Virus record (IMG/VR): IMGVR_UViG_3300017769_003220
Location: 1-24,895 of that record
Strand: one strand, 5' to 3'
Length of the DNA stretch: 24,895 nt
DNA from: a virus
Shown piece by piece: positions 15,001 through 21,161 of this stretch (position 1 is its first letter; each line of letters starts with the position of its first letter). The notes beneath the pieces are model-generated. The model did no database searches, was not told where the DNA came from, and was given only the letters and a program-made list of their open reading frames with translations. The position numbers were made by a program, and so were the translations under genes.

Positions 15001-16274
15001 GGCTTGACGCTATCCGGATCCGGTAAAGGCACTTCTCGAAGCTGAACTTCAGGGCGCTCTGGCGTAGGCGCAACCACTTCTTGAGTCTCGACAGATGGCG
15101 GCGTAATTTCTTCATCGAATCCTTGCGGTAGGGTTTGATCAACAGGGTCAGGCAGCTGCTGCAATTCGTTAAGGATGTCTTCCAGCTCACGGACTTGCCG
15201 TCTTTGTTTTAGCTCGATCGGCGCCTTGGCTACTTCTGCTGCAACCTGGCCTCCGCCTCGTAAGGTCATACCCGCTGTTCCGCCTCCAACGAATGCCTCA
15301 ACCAGGCGCTTCCGTAGTTCAACAGGAGATATGTCTGCACCACCTTTTTGTTCTAACAGCGCAAACAATCCTTCTTGCCCGGTTTCTGTCAGGGCTTCAC
15401 CTACACCACCTTCAACTAATCCCTTGGCGATCCGCCCAGCTGCTCTGCGATCTGCACGGGCAACCATGTTGACGATTCCCTTCGCACCGATCTTGCCGAT
15501 CAACTCACGCGGGATCCCCTTCATGATGATTCCCAAACCCAGGTTCTCCAGGACTCCGCCAATCGCACCACCTATGCCTGCCAGGCGCAGCCGCTCCTGC
15601 GGGTCCAGACCTTCAATCTCTTTCAGTGATGCATTCAGCTCCCCGGAAAGCATCAACGGAGATGCCGTGCCACCGGTAAACAAGGACAGCAACATCGGCC
15701 CGCCTGAAGTCGATATCGTGGACTGTGCGTATTCGACAAACGTCCCAAAGTCCTCAACCTCATCCAGGCTCATGGGCTGAAAGCCCATCTTCTTGACTGC
15801 CGCATCCATCTCATCTGCAGAGTCGCGGATCCGCTGGATGGCTTCAGGATCCCGGCCCTTCGTTTCAAAGTAATCTGCAACCAGGTTCCTGGTGTCTCGC
15901 AAGGTGCGCCTAAACCCATACTCCAATCCCTCCATAAAATTAATATCGCGTGGTTCTGGCTCAATCTTGGGAGGTGCGTCCAAAGTCGGCGGAGCAACAG
16001 GCGTTACCTGGGGAATGGTGTCAAGGGTCTGGCGGGGGTCTGGGACTACAGCTGGAGCAGCTGGTGGTTCTACCGGGATGACGGGCGCAAGGTCAATAGG
16101 CTCTTCAACTATCTTAGGGCGTGGATTAAAATTTTTAACAATGTTGAAATATTCATTACCAGGCTCATCAACATCATCAACCAATTGTACTGCATCTGTT
16201 TTTTCAGGCGGCTCAACAGAATCAATATCAACGCCAGAATATTTACTGGCTATTTCAAGATATTCATTTCGCAT
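9072..16274 (-). CDS. Giant polyvalent ejection-type protein with ParB-like and zincin-like segments (2400 aa)
   Basis: The position, last of the virion operon after gp14- and gp15-like genes, matches T7 internal protein gp16. Residues ~190-350 are Gly/Ala-rich amphipathic or membrane-active sequence. Pro-rich linkers occur at ~55-110 and ~390-445. Residues ~628-975 resemble the DdrB-like ParB domain of phage polyvalent proteins, with D-G-T-I-I-S-G-N-G-R-V-L (about 690-700). H1230-E-W-G-H1234-A-L-D-F is a zincin metallopeptidase motif. Long charged helices follow (about 1680-1790). The C-terminal ~300 residues contain hydrophobic segments (A-A-M-L-G-P-F-L-T-L-Y-A and F-V-V-P-A-V-V-L-M) like the end domain (LPD38-type) of podophage polyvalent proteins. 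No transglycosylase motif is visible. The start overlaps the upstream stop as TAATG. It probably enters the host with the DNA; enzyme activities are inferred. Confidence 0.85.
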   Translation of the reverse strand: MRNEYLEIASKYSGVDIDSVEPPEKTDAVQLVDDVDEPGNEYFNIVKNFNPRPKIVEEPIDLAPVIPVEPPAAPAVVPDPRQTLDTIPQVTPVAPPTLDAPPKIEPEPRDINFMEGLEYGFRRTLRDTRNLVADYFETKGRDPEAIQRIRDSADEMDAAVKKMGFQPMSLDEVEDFGTFVEYAQSTISTSGGPMLLSLFTGGTASPLMLSGELNASLKEIEGLDPQERLRLAGIGGAIGGVLENLGLGIIMKGIPRELIGKIGAKGIVNMVARADRRAAGRIAKGLVEGGVGEALTETGQEGLFALLEQKGGADISPVELRKRLVEAFVGGGTAGMTLRGGGQVAAEVAKAPIELKQRRQVRELEDILNELQQLPDPVDQTLPQGFDEEITPPSVETQEVVAPTPERPEVQLREVPLPDPDSVKPEAVEPEAEVKPLPVRPPSKPVTMADSDEFLPKYKFKETELGAPQLKNSEKIEIPNLPKGDRYQDFEFQINYAETKEGKFAVKPILGNKLDGYDLPEFAFQPKMDVYDTLEDGVKNSFEEARQAVNALIFEGDADKVLKVLDAEEQKILTKIAAPPVKPTQTEPGPVTPSKDLAPELLPDPTKNITPVPDSKPSNVKTPVGNTDLETELVVIDLKDLKQATGRLQIRDRSRQESRDEARRRAQELDVDQITENSRTSDTGAPIIAQDGTIISGNGRVLTMTEVYRKKQGELSRYPTQLKAYQEKLKQLFPDAENFEKPILVRRLTGKSATGDPVTSQLLEQFADESNQPGTAKLGSQEQANLDAKVLDLPTLNLYAGGDFTLAKNSSFVNAFLNKIPASEKGNVYKDGELTVDGLRRIKSAILAKAYEDPETLGRMLESTDDNVKGLSNGLLDAAPAFAKLRLDPEIRNEVKGIASSLSEAIKTIGELRETGRTAAEYFDQVDFLKETDPVRDLFIRSFHNEKLDRVKSQTYIKDLLRFLTEEANAETAGALPGLDSEVTAEEVLTKATKRAADAEKGRSKKGKKQGELLNEASPISSDDTPGKQAQLRTRKRSRPGVLESKGIDDTATRPKDPRDLETESVVNPQDAEPTQSTRGTKAGELVEKLTLQRRESVFLDAFRDAGEDPNVIRNQSIKKQYKVLEKLLRDKFGFKFIQKSDINTWDAVNALLDAYRNLQSMTATLALPADAIGLDGSLGLALPGVDWGRYFAAYYPENALGIPVQTKSDLPAMEAPFIIMPKRPNSFAHEWGHALDFHLMDKFGGKEGRGLIQVIRNIPKDAAPWQMETPETVQEAMGNLINAMFFNQAEIATKIMAKEQQLVNQEAAYRKKLEKDPNLPEPASIARTKSELKRLRQGSGRVEESQYRKDSTEFARRTASDKNYWREPTEMFARAFEAYVAHIVTKAGGSTEFITLPDDAYQLTLDEVKDYDIRLPLTHPQESERNVIFKAFSELFDAMRRESVFNGEPSKMPGTADTIETGFEFFGPIQPVTFTKEAREEQRAQMQAGLTQEQKEKQRPSRYNGRLTERFIDKTMDYIVSRPFLSKRATLEQLQRRYRKEPQAAALIGEILDLVATDPGGTRTTFSGGTFEEGARRENRRFATMYNAAMQGTFGPDAGAKFRDLTEEQQKDLRLFLTGQKPNVSKKIQKIGGDLRTVLNRVYEYARRSGIDVSYLQDGAYLPRMLDMPLVETDIQGFLSQAYNLYKEVIFTNEFFFEDVSSYDQIQKLDQQLAKRKTVKAHFKRKNKLDLLEKFRKDAKELRELKKQLDAAEDPDAIETEMDEIQENMGDYYAELYEEMSDTFSDLSSQDWHQRIMSAAGQDPAAHSAFNRFTKRRKLPPEADKYMNEFYLPVNEAIEAYIPQVVKKAEYEKRFGRSRLEKGTKKDPVTGKNRDYLDYILDDKMVGKVDPDDRLLIRQIVQFVTGTQGPVRDIKGQKILNTIHAYGTMALLGRAAWSSIAEPLTVATQTGSVRDGLKAFSGSLYEAYAKVNKDAAQKVALDKQLANILGVIDDPEYGDMVANRLGGSFADDPKLARRVNRFFSVIKLTGITAAQRRSVMKVGQQFFRELALEIKNPQGKDDAAKNKYKKRAEQQFNEFGVAAEDMEQFVEFLVPTIKNEKDLDKTSDYPFPSVDDLVEKDGSLSDMGEIYSVAIMRFIDQSIQDPKNVDRPMYAEHPLGRIVYGIQSFIYAFHRNVLTKAVRGAKRRKDAEGKVAAAQHVGAAMLGPFLTLYAGHTLVATVRAFLFDRDRLEDEAENDRLYEYIFEQGIYRAGLTGALDPYIQTLRSIKYNRDINTILTGAGPSFILDAAQRAAMPFVRNAESTVAAEYQAVAGLYNLFVVPAVVLMASAPGFGKSLGPLIEFRGAIAGSLAAFGTSSGAKHFVARNIIKGLYGEEYYPGAGGRKKKQKAGDFTPITF

Positions 16275-18193
16275 TATTCAGATTCCGTTGCCTGTTTTAC
16301 ATCCTTTGGTCTAAATCCAAATATTTCTTCAATGATGTCTTTGCTTTCTTCAGGCGTATAACCCCTTTTTAAATTTACTTTCTGTAAATCGTTAATCATT
16401 TCCATAAACATTTCTGGATCTTCTTCTTTCAGCTTTTTGCTGTCTGAAAGTTCTTTTGCCCGGCTAATGTCATTATAAAGCTGACCAGGGATGTAGAAGT
16501 TTGGTGAATCTAAATAACCATCCAGTATTGCAACAGGCGCCATTTTGAGCGATTGAGTTGCAGCAAGTGTTGAATTCAATACATCTTCTTTGTTTGCATC
16601 ACCTTTTGCTCCTTTATAATTTGCTGCAAATTCCTTAGCCGCTGTCATGAATAACTGATTCCGCGCTGCACCGGGAATGTTATTCCAGTTTTCAATATTA
16701 GAGGTGGTGCTTGTCCATCCCTTGACAAATACATTGGCTTGAGCTGGTGGGATTTTTATAGTCTTAGCCAGTTTCCTTTGAAGTTCTGTTACTTTTAATT
16801 TTGCGCTCTCTGCTTTGCTCTTTTCCTGACTGACCCTATCGTCCATTGTCTCGTCTTGAAACTTAACTTCGTTAGTTATCTTTTTAATTTTCTCATCAAG
16901 TATCTTTATATTTTTTTCGCTTTCATTACCCAGAACCTCTGTTTTCTTCTTAACTAAACCAGTTCTTTCAGCAATATTTTCGCCGGTCTTTTTAATGTTA
17001 TCTTTTTCAAGAGGACGTTTTTCAATCCTATCTGTAATCTTTTGATCTGTTAACAGGGTTTTCGTGTCAATGTTGTCAATTTCAGATTCAATTTTTTCCA
17101 GCTCACGAGGTGCTAATGCTTCAGCAAGATCTAACTTTTGATCTTTAAGATTTATGTCTGCCTGAGTCGATTTACCTTCTTTTTCTAGGTTATCAACCTG
17201 AACGGGTCTTTTCTCTTTTGTGGTTTCTGCTCTTTGGAAAGACTCCTCACCTCTTGATTCTTCTGTAAGTCTTTGCTCTTCCAGCAATAAGCCTTTTGCT
17301 TCCTCATTAAGAACTTGCTCCTCAAGCTTTAACCTTTCCAGCTCTTGCCTTACTTTCTGAAAATCGGCATCACCTTGCTTCATCCCAGTTTTTATTTTTG
17401 CTTGCAGCAATTCTTGCTGATCAATGTTTTTCTTTATGCGCTCTCTTGCTCTTTTTATCCCGTCAAGAAGTAAGTTTCTTTGTGCAGAAATAGATTTAAA
17501 TTTAGACTCTTCTGACTTAAATCCTTCTCCTCTTAATTTTTCTTGTTCTTGTTTTGTTATAAGTGATTCTTGTTCTCTTGCATCTGGGGAAGTAGTCATG
17601 CGCTCAATTGCCTGGGTAGCAAGCTGCGGAGATGCATTGTTTAAAATAAAACTAATTATGTTTTTGCCTTCCTCTAATTGTTCTGGACTAAAATTTCCGT
17701 CTTCACCAGGCTTCTGTCCTGTTAAAGTCAGTGCTAATTTAGAAAAGATTGGACTGTTAATGTTTTTTAATGCCTCATTCTGTGCCGTTTTTCTTAAAAC
17801 ATCTTGCTCTCTGCTGTTTGCTAATTGCTGGGCAGCTGCTCCTTCTGACTTAATTTTACTGACGCTTGGTTGGGTTTCTAATCGCGTCTTGTCAGCGGAT
17901 GCAAATTGGCTCGGATTCCTTACGTAAGACCTTGCGTATGCTGCACGTTGTGTATCATCAAAATCGCCAAAATTAATACCAGGGTTTGCCTGGTTAAACA
18001 TAGCCTCCATAAGACTAGGGTTATCTCCAATGCTGCGAATGTCCTGGTTACCTAACTCAACCCCAGCTGCTTGAGCATTCGTTAATCTGGATCTTGCTAT
18101 TGCAGCATCATCACTCGCGGATCCCAGCAAAGCTCTGGACAGATCACTAGATATTTTGGCAAGTCGTGGATCGTAATAAGTTTGCTGAGACAT
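16274..18193 (-). CDS. Coiled-coil internal virion protein, gp15-like by position (639 aa)
   Basis: The protein is dominated by Lys/Glu-rich coiled coil (about residues 205-505), flanked by a globular N-terminal region and a globular C-terminal ~130 residues (V-F-V-K-G-W, N-W-N-N-I-P-G-A onward). The motif E-K-R-P-x-x-x-D-N-x-x-K occurs twice (about residues 327 and 389), suggesting an internal duplication. No enzyme motif is seen. Position between gp14-like and giant gp16-position genes matches T7 gp15, a core/ejection protein of similar size (747 aa). AAGGA precedes the ATG at 18193 by about five bases. The coding DNA is visibly more AT-rich than its neighbours. Assignment rests on order and architecture, not on recognised sequence similarity. 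Confidence 0.75.
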   Translation of the reverse strand: MSQQTYYDPRLAKISSDLSRALLGSASDDAAIARSRLTNAQAAGVELGNQDIRSIGDNPSLMEAMFNQANPGINFGDFDDTQRAAYARSYVRNPSQFASADKTRLETQPSVSKIKSEGAAAQQLANSREQDVLRKTAQNEALKNINSPIFSKLALTLTGQKPGEDGNFSPEQLEEGKNIISFILNNASPQLATQAIERMTTSPDAREQESLITKQEQEKLRGEGFKSEESKFKSISAQRNLLLDGIKRARERIKKNIDQQELLQAKIKTGMKQGDADFQKVRQELERLKLEEQVLNEEAKGLLLEEQRLTEESRGEESFQRAETTKEKRPVQVDNLEKEGKSTQADINLKDQKLDLAEALAPRELEKIESEIDNIDTKTLLTDQKITDRIEKRPLEKDNIKKTGENIAERTGLVKKKTEVLGNESEKNIKILDEKIKKITNEVKFQDETMDDRVSQEKSKAESAKLKVTELQRKLAKTIKIPPAQANVFVKGWTSTTSNIENWNNIPGAARNQLFMTAAKEFAANYKGAKGDANKEDVLNSTLAATQSLKMAPVAILDGYLDSPNFYIPGQLYNDISRAKELSDSKKLKEEDPEMFMEMINDLQKVNLKRGYTPEESKDIIEEIFGFRPKDVKQATESE

Positions 18194-18202
18194 ATCTTCC
18201 TT

Positions 18203-18820
18203 TTATGATTGAACTACTTCTGGATCGTCTGGTTTTTTCTTCAAGCCGTAATTGGTGCCAACCATACCTAAGTTTTGCAACAAATCTCCAAGCGGCGAGT
18301 AAGCTTCTGCTCTAGCCTGCCCCAGCTCCCGGTTAAGAGCATTGGCGCTGCCACGCATAAAATTCCCGGACATTCGGCCCTGTTCCCTTGCCCGCATCAA
18401 ACTTGGTGCAATATTAGTCAATGCCTGTCCAAAAGCACCAAGATTGCCCATTGCCTGGCCCCTGGAAACAGCGCGGTCCTTGGCGCGGTTCATCGCGGCT
18501 TCTTCGATCCCTTTTATGACGTTGGGGCTGCCACCTCGCATCACCGGCGCCTGGGCTACCTGGCCTCCTACATTCTTATTCAGCAAATCGGTGATCCTTT
18601 TGTTTTCACCGCGCATCTCGCTTTGAATGTTGCCCTTGCCGTATTTATTCAATGCCACATTTTGCTTACCCCTGGCAGCAGCTTCAAAGCCGCTTTGCCG
18701 ATCCATCTCATCACGGGTAAACCCTCTTGCTTTTGATGCAGCATCATCTGCTGATTGCTTCTTCATTGCCGTTCCTACGACTACTGACGCAATGGCTGCT
18801 CCTGTTACGGGATCACACAT
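18203..18820 (-). CDS. Internal virion protein B-like, gp14-type (205 aa)
   Basis: It begins M-C-D-P-V-T-G-A-A-I-A-S-V-V-V-G-T-A, like T7 gp14, which begins M-C-W and a small-residue hydrophobic segment; the rest is Ala/Arg/Gln-rich helix (Q-A-M-G-N-L-G-A-F-G-Q-A-L). T7 gp14 (196 aa) forms an outer-membrane channel on ejection. I chose ATG at 18820 because AGAGGAAAT stands just before it and the conserved M-C start follows; the frame is open back to 18883, but that would overlap the upstream gene. It is followed closely by the gp15-position gene. Confidence 0.72.
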   Translation of the reverse strand: MCDPVTGAAIASVVVGTAMKKQSADDAASKARGFTRDEMDRQSGFEAAARGKQNVALNKYGKGNIQSEMRGENKRITDLLNKNVGGQVAQAPVMRGGSPNVIKGIEEAAMNRAKDRAVSRGQAMGNLGAFGQALTNIAPSLMRAREQGRMSGNFMRGSANALNRELGQARAEAYSPLGDLLQNLGMVGTNYGLKKKPDDPEVVQS

Positions 18821-18827
18821 ATTTCCT

Positions 18828-20222
18828 CTATATGACTCTTGAGGATCCGCTTCCACCGGTGGATCGGACCCTGCTGGTTGCAAAACTTTCTCTTGGGGTG
18901 AAGCGGCCTGTTTTTAATTCAGGACGGGTAAACTGAACAGGGTTTGCGCCAGGATCATAATCAACCTGGGTAAATGCATCCAAGAATGACGGCGCATCCC
19001 CATATGCCGGTGTTTCAGCTAAATCACCTCCAAACACTTCTGGCTGAAAGGCGTTGATTTCTTCCTGGGTTGTCAATCCCTGCAAAGAACTGACTAAGTC
19101 CGACTTTCGGTCAACGGCATCTTTCTTTTGTGCTGTGACAAATTTATCAGCTGCTGCACCTAAATCTGTCAGCTCTTGTGTTTTTGCGGTATCCAGCGGC
19201 TGCCTCCGCCGGGCAAGCTCATCCGAGGTGATGCGACCCTGCGCCTTGAAACCCTGGTAGATTGCACGAAGCGCGTCATCGTAAGCATCGTTTAATCCTG
19301 GTGTAAATTGATCAAGGTAGCTTTGCCGTAACCCTCCATAATAATCCTCCGTTAATGCATCATCGAATGCAGTCTGGATAGCGCGGAGCTGGTCTGTGTA
19401 GGAAAGCGGAGTGTCACCGGTTCCTGTCCCAGTAAGATTGAGATTATTATTATCGTTATCTTTTTTGTTTAAAGATTCATTCGGGTCAGGAATGTTGATG
19501 TTTTTTAGATCATTCTGCGCGTTATAGCTCCAAGTCCCATCATTATTCTGTGACCATCCTGTGCCGATATAATCTTCTGTATTGTAATTAATGAACTCAT
19601 TCGGGTTTGTGGGATCCTGGTAAGCTTGCTGAAATGTACCATCAGCTTGAAGGGTAAGCGCAGTGCCATCAGACGCGATAGTCGTAGTCCCAATAGGCAT
19701 CCCATTATAGGCAGTAATATTCCCGTTTTCGTTAATAGTGATGTCATCCCCGGTTTGTTCATAATTTATAAACTCATTAGGATTTAGCTGCTCAACTTGA
19801 CCGGTTGTTATTGTATTAAAACTATCACCAGACCCAATCTGTACAACCTCACCATCATCCGTTTTTATAAAAATGTTACCGCTTTGATCAACAAAAGTGT
19901 TGTTATCCGCTAACGATGCTTCAACATCCCCAGTATCATCCATTGCGGAGCTGATAAGTTCGCTTATGTCATCGTCAGACATTCCCTCAAAGCTATCTTC
20001 GGAATCTAGGTCTTCTTCCTCATAAGAATCTACATCATCTTCAGTGTATGGTTCAGTGGGAGGCGGAGGCGGTGGAGGGTTATTGGTATTTGGATCGCCT
20101 GAAGGATTGTTGTCATCGCTTGCTCCGTTATCATCACCGCAAAAGCAAATGCTTTTCCCGGCATAAGGCGTCACGCCATACGGGCGAAGCTCATCCAGAA
20201 TCCAGATCTTTTCCATAGTCAT
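18828..20222 (-). CDS. Acidic virion protein with repeat and Cys-headed N-terminus (464 aa)
   Basis: It starts with ~25 residues containing C-F-C-G-D-D, then an acidic, Asn/Asp-rich low-complexity region with seven consecutive Pro (about residues 49-55). Residues ~115-240 are Thr/Gly/Asn-rich with a repeated N-P-N-E-F-I-N-Y (about 147 and 207), probably beta. Residues ~270-400 are helical and resemble the 196-aa protein encoded next door (Y-x-x-x-L-R-Q, a Q-x-x-P-x-x-x-x-x-Y-x-x-A-L-R segment, S-x-x-x-x-R-R), implying paralogy. The ATG at 20222 overlaps the previous stop (ATGA); ATG at 20216 has AAGGG six bases upstream and may be the real start. Likely a minor virion or ejection-accessory protein. 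Confidence 0.72.
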   Translation of the reverse strand: MTMEKIWILDELRPYGVTPYAGKSICFCGDDNGASDDNNPSGDPNTNNPPPPPPPTEPYTEDDVDSYEEEDLDSEDSFEGMSDDDISELISSAMDDTGDVEASLADNNTFVDQSGNIFIKTDDGEVVQIGSGDSFNTITTGQVEQLNPNEFINYEQTGDDITINENGNITAYNGMPIGTTTIASDGTALTLQADGTFQQAYQDPTNPNEFINYNTEDYIGTGWSQNNDGTWSYNAQNDLKNINIPDPNESLNKKDNDNNNLNLTGTGTGDTPLSYTDQLRAIQTAFDDALTEDYYGGLRQSYLDQFTPGLNDAYDDALRAIYQGFKAQGRITSDELARRRQPLDTAKTQELTDLGAAADKFVTAQKKDAVDRKSDLVSSLQGLTTQEEINAFQPEVFGGDLAETPAYGDAPSFLDAFTQVDYDPGANPVQFTRPELKTGRFTPRESFATSRVRSTGGSGSSRVI

Positions 20223-20809
20223 CCCTTGATCGATGCGCTGCTGCCGGTCCCAAACAGTGCCGGGTATCGGTTTTGTTTTCGCCGTTCCAGATCCGCCTGG
20301 GTTGCCAATCCTTCGCTTAAACTTCCAAACAGATCCAGCATCGGCTCATATTTAGGTAATGCATTCAGACTTTCTGCTCTTGAGATTGCCGCATTCGCTG
20401 CTGCAGTGGGATCCGCCAGAGCTGCATTGTTAGCAGACAGCTCCTGGCGGGCGTTCTCTATTGCAGTTCGAGCATCATTTGCAGAAGCATCCGCACGTTG
20501 GCGCATATCCTGTTGAGCAAAATCAAACTTCTCCCTAGCATTCGCCCTCCGGGTCGATCCAACGCTGCTGTTGTTCAGTCCGGATCGAGCCAGTGCAAAC
20601 GTCAGCTGACGCAGCGCGTTATTGTATTGATCATCGACACGCGGCTGCTGGTAATCTATGAAAGCCTGCCTGCGATCATCAAAAAAAGGCTCATCAAACT
20701 TATTGAATGTTGTGTCTATTGATGTTTGACCTTTTTTAATATTTTCCTGACGTTTTTTCTCTCTTTCCCGTACTTCGTCAGCACCCGTATCTGGTGTTCC
20801 AAAACACAT
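20219..20809 (-). CDS. Helical virion protein, paralogue of the 464-aa C-terminal domain (196 aa)
   Basis: It starts M-C-F-G-T-P-D-T-G and is mostly Arg/Gln/Ala-rich helix. The segment Y-Q-Q-P-R-V-D-D-Q-Y-N-N-A-L-R-Q-L, then F-A-L-A-R-S-G-L, then S-S-V-G-S-T-R-R (about residues 50-95) aligns with the C-terminal half of the 464-aa neighbour. I placed the start at 20809 because AAGGAG, embedded in the last codons of the GNAT-like gene, lies five bases upstream. The frame opens back to 20842 but would overlap that gene. It lies between gp13-position and gp14-like genes, so a gp14-type or minor internal virion role is likely. Confidence 0.72.
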   Translation of the reverse strand: MCFGTPDTGADEVREREKKRQENIKKGQTSIDTTFNKFDEPFFDDRRQAFIDYQQPRVDDQYNNALRQLTFALARSGLNNSSVGSTRRANAREKFDFAQQDMRQRADASANDARTAIENARQELSANNAALADPTAAANAAISRAESLNALPKYEPMLDLFGSLSEGLATQADLERRKQNRYPALFGTGSSASIKG

Positions 20810-20810
20810 A

Positions 20811-21161
20811 CTACTCCTTTTTAAATATGCTCCAGCTGCCAAGCAGCTTCTTGAACCCTACCCGCTCCATAATTTTATAAAACGGAGATCGCTCTTCGCA
20901 GGGCATTAAATATGATTTGATTCCTCGATCTTCCATCAATGCCTCTAAGACTTGAAAGATTGCCAAGGAATCACGCGGTCCTGTTTTTTCTGTATGCATC
21001 CACCAGGAGCTACACGCGACTGCAACCGATATTGCACCAACAATTTCCCCGTCTTTTTCGACATAATGCGTAGGGTCGATAATCCCTTCCTGGTTGGCTT
21101 TTGCTGCTTGATAAACTGAATCCAGCTGATCATGGTCGCGTATCGGTTTTACTTTAATCAT
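20811..21161 (-). CDS. GNAT-like protein in the T7 gp13 position (116 aa)
   Basis: The layout is that of a small GNAT fold: an N-terminal R-D-H-D-Q-L-D-S-V-Y helix, H-Y-V-E-K-D-G-E-I-V-G-A-I-S-V-A central strands, and a C-terminal S-P-F-Y-K-I-M-E-R-V-G-F-K-K-L ending like acetyltransferases. The acetyl-CoA loop normally R/Q-x-x-G-x-G/A is not evident: the matching stretch reads around G-P-R-D-S-L-A-I-F. It lies exactly between the tail tube B-like gene and the gp14-like block, where T7 has gp13. A structural, non-catalytic role is therefore possible. The start overlaps the previous stop (ATGA). Confidence 0.72.
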   Translation of the reverse strand: MIKVKPIRDHDQLDSVYQAAKANQEGIIDPTHYVEKDGEIVGAISVAVACSSWWMHTEKTGPRDSLAIFQVLEALMEDRGIKSYLMPCEERSPFYKIMERVGFKKLLGSWSIFKKE

